From assembly GCA_964036155.1 (NCBI GenBank), contig OZ038422.1, positions 50,739,201 to 50,803,200 of the forward strand: 64,000 nt of DNA, written 5' to 3'. The position numbers were made by a program, and so were the translations under genes. Position 1 is the first letter of the stretch. Each line of letters begins with the position of its first letter. This DNA is from Diploscapter coronatus. Lineage: Eukaryota; Nematoda; Chromadorea; Rhabditida; Rhabditidae. The notes beneath the pieces are model-generated. The model worked only from the letters and a program-made list of their open reading frames with translations, did not search any database and was not told the DNA's origin. Positions 1-11,100 of the stretch are shown here, piece after piece.

Positions 1-68
1 TATTGTACGTCGTTTTATACATGAAAGACTAAATCATATATGAAAGACAGGATAATGCATTTTTGTAA

Positions 69-2871
69 TTATTGCATATCAAACATTTCGATATCTTCTG
101 GAGTCAGATCTGGCAGCGTTTCCATATGTCTTGGGTCGTGGCGTTTCATGTGAAGCTGAAAATCAAAATTGGAAAAGTAAAATACTTCAATATATCCTCA
201 AATTACCTGCAAATGATCACTTCTCGCGAAACAGCGTGAACATTCGGGACATCGGAAGGGCTTCGCTCCGGTGTGCTTCCTAGAAAACAAACCGTATTTA
301 TGTTTCCATCATTCTTGAAATAATCTAGACCTGTAATGCCTTGTTAACTCGTCAGACCTAGCGAAAGTCCATCGACAGTTTGGCCATTGACAAAAGTACG
401 GCTTTTCTCCTGCAACTTTTACAATAATATAATTTTATTATCTTGCCGCATTCCCCAAATATATAAACTCCTAAGAATGCTAAGATATCGCCGAAGACTA
501 AATAACTCGAATACCCTAATATATATGCCCTTCTAGTATAGGGCTATCGATATCATAAACCGGAAAATAACTTCCGTTTTAGTGAGGTCAAATCCCTCTT
601 CCCTCTGCGTTCCCTTACCGCAAACGCCTCTTATCTCACCGACTCTAGAGTCTAGGCTAATTGGATTAACTAGGGGGATTACCGTAACTAATATTTTATT
701 TTTTCAAAAGTACAAAATTACACCTACATATTTCAGAAAATTGAAGGGGCATATTAAAATGCAAGTGAATATTCGTCTTCCTTTGGAAGTATTTGACAAT
801 ATTGAAATTTACGATGATATGTTACAGTAGAATATAAGTAAAATATCAGAAATCAAATGATAATCGGCGTCCTTATGAATCATCCAACAAAATTGAAACT
901 TTAGTGCTATTTTTCCCAAAATTTAGGAGAGTTCATATTCAACATAAAATACCAAATACAGTAGATATTTCCTTTTTGCTCTGCTCATATTTTCTCTAAA
1001 GTAAATACTTCCTCATTCTGGGTAACTGTTGATTGATGAGTGTCGGACAAAGAGACAATCTAAGGAGGCCATTTCAAACCGAGCACATCCCCGTAATCCT
1101 CCGGATATCGGGTTACAAATCACCTTTTATCCGACCAATTCGCGCGCCACTCAAGTGGACAAACTTGTACCCACTCAAAATGATCAATCACAACTTTGAA
1201 ACTACCGCATAAAGAGGTACCGAAAAATAATCCAAACAAAACTACTCCGAAAAGTAGTTACTTTCTATTGTAGAGTCTAGGCTAGCTTAACTTTCGGTCT
1301 TATACCGGCTAGGATTCAAATATGATCATAATGATAGACAGTTAGAGAAATTGGAGAAGCCGAATTATTTTAGAAATGTATTGAATTAGTACCTGAATGA
1401 AGCCTCTGATGAGCCTTGAGATGAGAACTTTTCGTATAGATCTTGTTGCAGCCTGGAATCATAATTCGAAAATTTTTAAATAAATAAATCTTCTCGAATA
1501 AAATTTGAAGCTAAATTTTCTGTAACCTACCAGGCTCGTTGCACTTGTGCGTCCTCCTTCGTTCCAGTTCTTTCTTGTCTCTTCGCGGGTGCGGTTTCAG
1601 GAAGTTCTGCGGATTCAATGACGATGGAGGGAAGTATACCTGAAATTCTCGACATACTTCATTAGACCATTTTTGAATTATTCAAAGTTTTTATTAGGAC
1701 ATTATGAAATTATGACAACCTGAAAACTAGACGACAGTATAACACATGACATAGGTGAAGTATCATGAACTAGATATATAGATTTGTTACAACACAATAG
1801 TACATATATTGCGCGTGTCATGTGTTGACTCGTCACATGGTCTCCTAATAGCCGGAAATAATTGACTGTTTGTATAGAAGAAAGGTAATAAATATCTTCA
1901 TGAACCCTTTCAAACTCATTATTTTCCTTACCTTCGATTCAATATGCGGTGGCAACCTATGGATATAGTCGATTTCTTCCTCTGAAGCATCTGACGTCGA
2001 TTTCGTTGAGACAGACGACGTTGACGGCGACGCTGACGCTGGGATACGGTAGACAACCGGATTCTGGATAGATGACGCCGGTGCTCTAGCGATTACAGAC
2101 GACGTTGTTGAGGGACAAGGCTGAAAGACGTCATTTAAAGTTATTGAAGTCAAAAGATGTCTTCTTAGAAGTTTATCCATTTTGAAGACGAAGTAGAATT
2201 GATTTCGATTAAAACATGGATAAATCGTTCAATTATTGTGGGCGTCCGACTACTTGATGAAAATGAAAGATTTCGAATTATGATCAGTTGAATGAATATA
2301 ACCATTTTGCGGGTGTACATATGCACATTATCTTACGATAAACTCCTATCTTTTGCACTAGAAGTATCGTCAAGTGGTGTGCACCTGCGAAATAATCATG
2401 CATTCAAACGTTAAAAATTCAATTTTTCATCAAGTAGTCGGACGGACACAGTAGCTTGGAAAAGACAGACCTGATCAATCAGAGCTAGATTCTTATGGTC
2501 CAAAGGGCCGGTGAACCGGCAATCTGGTGAATACTGAATTTGATGCTCGAATGGTTTATTGATGGGACCATATTGCTGTTGGCAAATTGGGGCATCTAAA
2601 AAAATTGTTTCAAATTTTTACAAATAAACACGTTGCTATTATTATTGTTGAATACTGTACTATTGGGCGACGATTATTAAAACTAACCTGAATAAGTCAA
2701 ATTCGGCGCGATTTGGCTTACAGGGGCCTCGACGGGTTGAAAGTAGACGTAGCTGGACTGCCCCAGGTCGAAATCAGGTGGGAACGTGTTTGGAGATCCA
2801 TATGTCGGGGTTATGAAGTCTTGATTGTTGTGGTTTAGTTTCATCTGATTACATGATGGCGGCATATACAT
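69..2871 (-). CDS. Kruppel-like factor (three C2H2 zinc fingers)
   Basis: A sequence-specific transcription factor acting in the nucleus. Exons on the minus strand, in order: 2871-2688, 2595-2471, 2120-1932, 1639-1531, 1452-1393, 409-331, 279-207, 155-69. All phases agree and give about 301 aa. The C-terminal third holds three KLF-type fingers: finger 1 with [20 protein letters not shown], finger 2 with [19 protein letters not shown], finger 3 with [14 protein letters not shown]. They are joined by the H(T/S)G(E/A)KP(Y/F) linkers typical of KLF/Sp proteins. The N-terminal part is Ser/Thr/Pro-rich with an acidic patch ([10 protein letters not shown]). The start was chosen because the first exon follows a TATATTGCAG acceptor 5 nt upstream of ATG, fitting trans-splicing. 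The intron 1392-410 is the longest, and intron 2470-2121 contains a foldback repeat. C. elegans has three KLFs; synteny with chromosome V genes here favours klf-2, but I cannot settle this from sequence alone. Confidence 0.85.
2244..2443. mobile_element. Foldback (MITE-like) element in KLF intron
   Basis: A perfect 20-bp inverted repeat, GTCCGACTACTTGATGAAAA, lies at 2244-2263 and in reverse complement at 2424-2443. A second, imperfect inner pair follows (TTGAATG plus GCGGGTGTACA against its counterpart before the right arm). No ORF lies between. It sits wholly inside the intron between the exons 2471-2595 and 1932-2120. The structure fits a small non-autonomous DNA transposon; no target duplication was clear. 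Confidence 0.65.
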
Positions 2872-5230
2872 GAAACCTGCAATATAACAGTCACCATAGA
2901 ATAAATAGTGGATACAGAAAATAGCATTAGCAATTGAAAAAGTCACTCTAAGCAGGCTGATAAATGAAACTACGACTCTTTCTGTATAAGGTACTTAGGA
3001 AGTCAGAAAGCTACGTGACTTCTGAATAGATTGATGTAATTTAAAACTTAATTATTCAAGCACTTCAAAGGATCGACTAACATCTCTATAACATATTGCG
3101 CGACCCACAAAAACGATGTTACGTACATGGGCCGTTTTGGAGTTGAATGGTGTATGCTGCGCGAGAGATGATGATGCGCTACTTGAATAGGACTATTGGA
3201 ATGCTGCTGCTGCGTTCTGACAACAAACTGTTTGTACGTATTTTGAAAAGATTCCGAACTCAGAATGCATCATATCATCCTGTTTTCACTACCCATGCTT
3301 TATCATTGATGATAAGAGTTTCGGAATATATCGCGAATTCCATGAAATTTCGCATGCTTTTGAGAATGTTTGTTTGTCGAAATTCTACGTCGATTTCGGC
3401 GCTTTTGTGCGATACGCAATTTACGCGCAATTTTACGACTCTTTCAAGCATTGTAAAAATCATCCATGATTTGTAACGAAAACTATTCAAATTTCTGGAA
3501 TAACCAATAAAATTTAGTGACGTAAGAGGTAAATAAACATTGAATAGGAACGTGATCAAACTCAAGATTTAGAAAGTAGAAAAAATCAAAATAAAATTGA
3601 AAATTCACCAGTTGAAATATGGATTTCTTCCAAAAATCCGGAAACTAGAATTCCGAAAAATTTCTTACAATGTCCAAGAGAGACCGGACCATATAGGGGA
3701 CTTGTGAAATAGCGTTGAGTTTCAAGAGAGTTCAGAGAAATGCTTGGCGATATTTTGTTTGCATCAAAAAAGACTCGATGACACACAAGCCTGGAGGGAA
3801 TGAAGGAAGGCTGTCAAGTTGTTGAATCAAGGGATAATCCGCGTTGGTAAGAGGCGAGCACAAGCATGATCGCTCGGAAAAGGCAGAATATCGGGCTTCT
3901 AGAAGGAAAATAAGGAAGATCATTTAATTTTTGCGGTTTTGGGTGTACTTTGAAAAATGGTTTGATGAAAATTATGATGAAAGACTCATTTCAAATACCG
4001 TTTTGGCATTCTAACTAATAAAATTTGAAGAAATTAAGGAATTTGCTTATGTTTCAAAAAATGTTTGTGCTGAATCAGAATAAAATTATTTAGTGCATCA
4101 GATGCGCATTCTCATTGAAAATATGTAAATAGAAAAAGAAAAAAACTTTAGAGGAAATTATGTCATGCTTCATGAAAATTCCTGATCTGAAACCAAAAGA
4201 AATTATTGTAGTACGTCTTTCGCTAGTCAATATGAGCAGTAGAGATTCGAATTATTGAATAAAATACGTTTCAGAAAATCTCACAGAAAAGTTTTCGATC
4301 TTAAAAATGATGCTTTAGCCGTAGCTGGACCTTATTTATTTGAAAATATTTAAAAAATATATAATGGAAAAATGATCACTCTGATGCGAAGAAAACTTGG
4401 CTGCTTCGTGTTTACGAACGAAGGTGTGGCTCAGTGAGTATGATGGCGGGATGCCTAAAGGCAATAATAACCAAGAATAAGAGAAAGAGACGGAAAGAGA
4501 TTGGGATAAGATACAGTTATTCTTGCCCACTCTTTACCCTTTATGGCCGAGAATGACCTCTTATTACCTCAAACATTGAACGACTACCGTATATCAGATC
4601 TCATATATTCCGAAAGTTAGCGAGTACCTAAATATGGCAAATCCACCAAATGTCTAAAATCTATTATTTTGTAAAATTAAGGCGAACTATAATATTTTAA
4701 TGAGTTTTGTAAGTTTTACAGATATTCGACTTCCTTTATTTTAATATAATAATAATAGTCCAATTTATCATAGTCAAGATATTTTATCTCTAATTAGCAA
4801 ATAGCTGAAGCATTTTATTATGACCATATTAGTTTTCTGTTTTCCAAATAGTTACACCCGCGTTGTAGACTTTCACCATATCGACACTTATTTTTGACCT
4901 AAAATGATCTTCGGGTTTTACCCAACTTTTGTTAAACTCCTGCCACTTTTCTTCGCCTATTGCTTATCACTATCAAATTATCATGTTATTTCTTCTTCAA
5001 ACGATGCTGATCTATTCCCATTCTTTTTCGGAGATATGAACCGTTTCACTTTATACATCTTATTCAATGAATAGATGAATGTGGGAAATTCTGAGAACAA
5101 AATAATGGGACATTTTGGGAGAGTTAGGGAAAAATAGAAGCAATGAACGATAATATTATCTACAGCGGGTACTTTTTCGTACATCAGCGTCAAACTCGGA
5201 AGTACGCTTGCATCATCACGTCCTGCCGCA
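2872..5230. other. Intergenic region, divergent promoters
   Basis: A gap between the minus-strand KLF gene and the plus-strand peptide gene. Short ORFs up to 109 aa exist on both strands (3147-3923, 4336-5250). None has a domain, signal peptide or splice structure I can support. It presumably holds both promoters. Confidence 0.5.
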
Positions 5231-5238
5231 TATAAAAG
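5231..5238 (+). promoter_or_regulatory. TATA box of first small-peptide gene
   Basis: TATAAAAG lies in a locally GC-richer stretch. A start site about 30 bp downstream would give a primary transcript with a roughly 330-nt outron ending at the TTTTCAG at 5593-5599, just before the ATG at 5604. This is inferred from sequence only. Confidence 0.5.
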
Positions 5239-5603
5239 AGGCAAAATCAACGGTCAATTCAGAGTCAGTTTTATGGACTCGGCCTATCTTTTATCGCAAG
5301 TGCTTGTTTTCTTTCATTACTTTTATTTTACTACACCATGAGATATTATTGCATTTGTGAATCGAGTGTTCCAATTTCTTTCAGTTTTTCACTTTTTGAT
5401 TATTTCCATTTTTGTATTTTTTTTTTCAAAAATTCAGACTATTGTTGTTTCTAAAACATTTTTTGAACAGTATCAAAGGAAAAAAAGAAGTCGGTAACTA
5501 TATTGTGAAACTGAAAATAATTATTTTCAAATTTTCAAATGCAATAATATCTTTTTATCCATTATCTGCCATTTTTCCTTCTAATTTATCGATTTTCAGA
5601 ACC

Positions 5604-6062
5604 ATGAAATTCCTCGCTCTTATTTTCGTCGTGCTCCTAGCTGTTTGCGCCGTTTCCGCTAAGAAATACCATCATCGCAGATCCCATCCTTGGGGATCTT
5701 CTTCTTCATCAGGTACTGTTTATTTTGGCTGCCATTTACCAAATTTTCATATGCTTTAATCGTCAAGATTCAAAGCTACCATTTTTGGTCATCCAAAACT
5801 CAAAGATATTGTTTATTTCTATAGTCATGTGTCCAAAATGGTTATTTATATCTTAATTATCATTCCCTAAAATCCCTGTGTTTGATAATCATTAAGCAGT
5901 AGTACCATTTATTTTGGTAACAAAGTTCTAAAACTACCATTTTCAGGATCCACCGAGCATGGTCGCTCCAGATGGGCACCACACAAGAAGTCCGGCTTCA
6001 AGGGCGCCTTCCCAGGCAACTACAACAAGGGACCCGTTTTCGGAAGAGGATACCATGGATGA
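5604..6062 (+). CDS. Small secreted basic peptide (74 aa)
   Basis: Two exons, 5604-5712 and 5947-6062, joined in phase 1, encode 74 aa. Residues 1-19 form a classic signal peptide (MKFLALIFVVLLAVCAVSA). The mature part starts KKYHHRRSHPW, passes a five-Ser run at the splice junction, and continues with a basic Gly/aromatic tail ending GPVFGRGYHG. It has no cysteines, so it would be a linear secreted peptide. The start follows TTTTCAG by 4 nt (leader AACC), fitting trans-splicing. An AATAAA is at 6117-6122. The next gene has the same leader, intron phase and Ser run, so the two are tandem paralogues. Function is not recognised. The charge and size fit an antimicrobial or surface peptide, but a cuticle or neuropeptide-like role is also possible. 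Confidence 0.75.
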
Positions 6063-6440
6063 AGTTTTCAAAACTAATCTTGTAAATTTTTAAGATTATT
6101 TATTCTCCAATTCAATAATAAAATTTTTAAATTGAAGTTTGTTGTTTATCATGTTTCAAAACTTGTAGAAAAAATCGTAAATAAGCGTTATCTTTCGTTA
6201 ATTTGAAATGGTATTGTCTTGATATGATAACGTATCGGAGAAATATATCTTCTGGTGCCGATCTATAGAAAACTCATTTTATCAGTTCTCATTTATGGTT
6301 CGTGTAATTTTGTTGATGGAAATCGGTTTGTTGGACAGTTCTACCGAAAGACTTGAAGAAAATTTTCAATTTCTGATGGGAGTCAGAATGATAATGAACT
6401 GACTGTGACTTATCAGTTTATTGATACCTATCAATCGTCC

Positions 6441-6460
6441 CTTCTTCTTCTTCTTCTTCT
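6441..6460 (+). repeat. (TTC)n microsatellite
   Basis: A short pure run of TTC/CTT triplets in the spacer between the two small peptide genes. No coding role is seen. Confidence 0.8.
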
Positions 6461-6700
6461 ACCTCTGTATCAAAACAGTCGAGTAGACTTCGTTATCAAC
6501 ATTTCATTCTGAGAGAATTTATTTGTTCAAAGTCAACTTTCTTATTGAAATCAATTATCAAAACTTTATGTTTCAAAATCATTCCCCCTTCTAAGATCTT
6601 CTATTCTTTTCGAAACTCTCATCTCGCCGTATTTGCTATCTTCGGGTTTCATAGTTTTTGAGATCTTATATTTTTCCAGATCTTCTAACTTTTCAGAACC

Positions 6701-6975
6701 ATGAAGCTCCTCTTTATCTTCATCCTTATCCTGGCTCTGTGTGCTGTAGCAATATCAGCAAAGAAGCACAAGAAGTCGTCATCCTCTTCGGGTTCGTTTT
6801 GATTTGCATTCAGGAAAAATTATAGACGAATACACGTCTCATATTGACCAACACAGAACTGATTCTTTATTCTTAGGATTAAAGTTAGAGACTATTTTCA
6901 GATTCTCGCCGCAGATCGTACGGGAAGAAATCAGGAAACAAGTCCTTCTTGAAGAGAATCTTCGGTCGTCGATGA
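6701..6975 (+). CDS. Small secreted cationic peptide (54 aa)
   Basis: Two exons, 6701-6791 and 6902-6975, joined in phase 1, give 54 aa. The first 20 residues are a signal peptide (MKLLFIFILILALCAVAISA). The mature peptide is about 34 aa and extremely basic: KKHKK, then five Ser, then SRRRSYGKKSGNKS, ending FLKRIFGRR. It lacks cysteines and acidic residues are nearly absent. AATAAA lies at 6986-6991. The ATG follows TTTCAG plus AACC exactly as in the upstream paralogue, and the KKSG motif is shared. The terminal amphipathic basic segment resembles linear antimicrobial peptides, which is inference. An alternative acceptor near 6876 would read a different frame that is less like the paralogue and ends inside AATAAA, so I prefer this model. 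Confidence 0.7.
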
Positions 6976-8071
6976 ATGATATTTGAATAAAATCTTTGAT
7001 TTCAATTCATCCTTGAAAACAAGACAGACGATCAATTCCTATGAATAAATAATTTGTATAGAAAAAGATAAAGCGATTTATTTTAAATAGTATGAAGTTC
7101 ACTCTCAGAAAGCAATAAGTAATGATGAGGATATTTGTACAGGAAACTCGTGAGACATTGTTTTCTAATTTCTGAATCTCTTCAAGATAAAGACGATCAA
7201 TTCCTATTAATTTGCATAGGAAAATATTGAAGCATTTTTAGTTAATAAATCCCCCTGTCACGTGATAAATGAATTAATAAATGAAGGACTAGCGATTTTA
7301 AGTCTTGAAATACTTTACATCGTGAATAATGAAGGTCCCTTCTTCGTTAAATTGGTTCCACTTTAACATCCTACTATTGTTTTATCATCCAGTCATATAT
7401 TTTCTGTTCCCGAACTTGCAATATTTTTGAGTTTTCAGGAAAATTTTCTTAAAATTTCACTCAGTTCTCCAAACTCGCACAAGATAAGATCACGGACAAA
7501 TTTTTCATGTTAGTCGAGAAAATTTTCAAGTAAAAACTGCCAAAACTTTCGATCGATGGGAGAGATAGATAACCTTCAGTCGCATCAAAATTCACGAGTA
7601 GACGCGCGGTTTCACCTAAGATCAGTTTAAATTCAAGCTAGAATGATTTTGTTTTTCTTATTTCGAAATTAGAACGCCCTCATTAGCACTTCAGACCCTT
7701 TTAGACATGGTCTATTTGGGTAACTTGACCGGTTATTTGTATTCACGCTTCTCAACGGAACTATAGGCTAAATCAATGATTCATGGTCATTCGCCATTTG
7801 TTTTGATAGGTCAAATATAAATTCCGCTAATTCGTCGATTCATTTGTTTATTTTAACCTCCAAAAATAATCATTCAAAAATTCCCCATTCAAAAATAGCT
7901 TCAATGTCTAAAAATGCGCGTTAATTATGCGGTAACTCGTTTTTGAGTGCCTTCTTTGCACTCGAGTAGGCGAATTGACCTAGTTTCCATTACTTCCTAT
8001 CTAAAGTGACTGGTTTTCCTCCAAAATTTCTTGAGCATTCAATTGCGGAAATTTTTAGATTCCATGCTTAT
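6976..8071. other. Intergen between peptide gene and glycine-rich gene
   Basis: No supported coding exon, RNA gene or clear repeat was found. It ends at the TATA box of the next gene. Confidence 0.5.
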
Positions 8072-8080
8072 TATATAAAG
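8072..8080 (+). promoter_or_regulatory. TATA box of glycine-rich gene
   Basis: TATATAAAG lies 85 bp upstream of the TTTTCCAG acceptor that precedes the ATG at 8165. The spacing fits a short outron and a trans-spliced message. Confidence 0.5.
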
Positions 8081-8164
8081 CGTCGTTTCGGGAATTTTTG
8101 CCATTGTTTCGTATTTTCATTCTTCTAGTTTTTATTTGTTTATTTTTCCGTTTTCCAGATCAGA

Positions 8165-11100
8165 ATGCACCTTATAACAATCGGGCTGCTGGTGGCTCTA
8201 ATATCCAGCCAGACGTTTGCTCAATGGGGCGGCGGAGGCCAGGGCCAAGGAGGCGGGATGTTCGGCGGCGGTGATCAAAACGGATTCGGAGGTGGTCAAG
8301 GCGGAGTAAGTCATTCAGTTACAGCTGTTCTAGGTTGAAATTTGGATTCCTCGTAACGATTCAACATGATGAAATTCGGTTAGATTGGTAGATATTAGGA
8401 AAACGATCTCTAAATTTATACTTTTTCATACAGGATGCGGAAAAAATGATAATGCCTTTTTCTAAAGTTATAAATACTACAAAAATTAAGTTTTTACTCA
8501 AAAATTTTATATCTTCGCAATCAACGGTCCATAAGGAAGATTTCCATTTATGATATTCCATATAGAATTTGCATACGAGGATATAGCAGACCGAAAACCA
8601 CTGACTACTTTTCTTGGGATAAAATCTATTTTTTCTATTAGTATTAGAGTACATTAAGCCATGTGCAGAGTTTCAAGCCGGTTGACCGAGTAATACGACT
8701 TTTACGGATACTTATACTGAAAGGTATTAGGTATGTTTCCGCACTCCGTATGTTGTCGTTGCGTCGTTACGACGAGGAATCCAAGTCGTTTTTGGCAGTT
8801 ATTGAAAATCCAATTCTCTAAGGGTGGCGATGAATTCGGCGACGACTTCGGGGGTTTCGGCGGGCAGGGACAAGGCCAAGGTCAAGGTCAAGGGGGAAAC
8901 CAACAGGGAGGACAGGGAGGACAGGGAGGACAGGGAGGACAGAGAGGACAGGGTCGACAGGGCGGCGGCGATAATGGGGGAGGCGAGCAGGTAAACAGAC
9001 GTCCGAAAAGCGTCAGCAAAGCGAAAGATCTCAGGGAGGCGACGAAGGGCCAGGCGATATGGGACCATGGGGCTTTAACGGAGAATCGCAGGGAAGGAAC
9101 GGAGGAGGAGGAGGTGGCGGCGGCAACGGCAACGGCAACGGCGGTGGGCAGGGCCAGGTGAATAATGACGGCGACCAAGGAGGCGACGATCACTCCTTCT
9201 ACGATGAATAGTTGATCAGGACTGTGTGAAGATGATGTATTGATATTTGTACAAATTGTATTTCGGTCAACTTTCATAAAGTTGTTTTTCTAAAGAACCT
9301 GTAAGAGAGTTGCGCTTTCAATAACCAAAACCTTCCTTCTGGCTAAACCAAACTTCTATCTTCGCACGAGAACTGTCATTGATTATTTTTCGTTGAAGCG
9401 TGTGATGCTTCTCTAATCTCGAGTAAACTAAACTCATAGGGTGGGGGAAATCAGCGTGGAGGAGGCAGAAACCAGGGTCAGCAGGGCGGGAGACAACAGG
9501 TTAGCCTGCACACACCACTCGTTGGATAGTTGACCTTGAACGCTCTTTTCACTTTTGCCGAGAAAATGAATAGAAAGAACTATCAACGGTCAAGCATTCA
9601 AACGCTGAAAAATCTTGGACAGGGTCGGGAGGTAGGACCACCGGGATTTGGGCCGCCTAGAAGTGGCAGGGGTCGTCGACCCAACGATGACCAGGATGAC
9701 CGACAGGTAAAAGTAAAAGTTGTGAAAAATTGAGAGATTGTCACCATTGAATTTATCTCTTCGTTTTGAAATGTTGATCCTCGAAAAAATTCAATGACGA
9801 AGTTTCTCAGAATGGCATGAGACAGGGAGGAAGGGCTCAGGGCAGACAGGCGCAGGGAAATGGCGGTCAACAACAACAGCAAGGCGGAAATGCTGCGGGA
9901 GCTGTGAGTCAGGGAGCAGGTCTGGGAATTCCCGCTGATCCGCAAGCCGCCGGAGTTGGACGAGACTTGACACAGGAGGCTGAGCAGGATTTCCAAAACG
10001 GAAACGTGTTCGGTGGACTCGCAATTGGTGCCAACGGACAAAACGGCAATGGCGGCGGTGGTAACCGGAACGGCAATAGTCAGCAAGGAGGCGGGAACGT
10101 GAACGGCAACGCCGGCTCTCGTGGTCTGCCGAACACCATTGGAGGGGTCGGAGCCGGAAACGCCGCACCCAATAACAATGGCGATAACCCGGGAGAGCGG
10201 AATACGGCTGGTGGACCATCTGAAGGCTTCCGAGCGCCGATGAACGCTCCAGTCGGAGGTGCACGCCTTAGAAGCGATTTCAGCGTAATAGCCCAATTCA
10301 GAGCATGCAAAATTCAAAACTAATGTTTCAGCTTAGTGGCGACAGAACCGCTGTAGACAGAGACATGGGTATTACCAACACTCAACAAGGCCAAGCAGGC
10401 CCAAATGACGGTCAAGCAAATGGCGGCGGAAATGCAGGAAGCGTCGGCACGCAAAACCAGGGCCAAGGACAAGGACAAGGGCAAGGGCAACAGATGCAGG
10501 GACGGAACGGTCAAGGCTTCCGCGGATTCGGTCGAGGCTTTAATCGAGGTCGCGGTGATCAAGACGATGAGAATCGGGACCGTGAAAACCAAGGTCGCGG
10601 CGATCAGGGAGATAGAAATCGGGACCGTGGCGATCAAGGTCGCGGTGATCAAAACGATGGAAGTCAGGACCGTGACAATCGAGGCAGAAACCAAGGAGGC
10701 AACCAACAAGGAGCTCAAGGCGCAGGCGCTACAGGCGCTCAAGCGCAACCCGACTCCTGCGATCCTACACAGGAAGTCTGCAACGTCCTTCCGAATCTCT
10801 CCCCCGAACAAGTTCAGTCCATTAGTGGACTTGCGCGTCAAGAAGTCAGTCCCGGCACGAGAGCCGCTCCCGATGGCGCGAATGGAGGTCAAGGGAATGG
10901 CCAGGGACAAGGACAAGGGGCCGGAGGCAACCAAAGACAGGTTTCGTATTCAGGGATAATTTATCGCTAATGATAAGTTATCACTGTGATACTTGATCAT
11001 TGGTCGTAGATTTACTCTGACTATGATTCCAGAACGGTGGTCGAGGTCAGAGCAATGGGCGTGGCGGCAATCAAAGAGGGCGAGGTCAGAGCGGCCAAGG

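Noticed and set aside
641..1283. Repeated AGAGTCTAGGCTA at about 645 and 1271 in a KLF intron
   Set aside because: Only 13 bp are shared and the flanks differ, so an element cannot be defined.
9598..10934. Long minus-strand ORFs (up to 239 aa) opposite the glycine-rich gene
   Set aside because: They are antisense shadows of GGN/CAN repeats; the plus strand has a signal peptide, 16 phase-consistent exons and a terminal stop.
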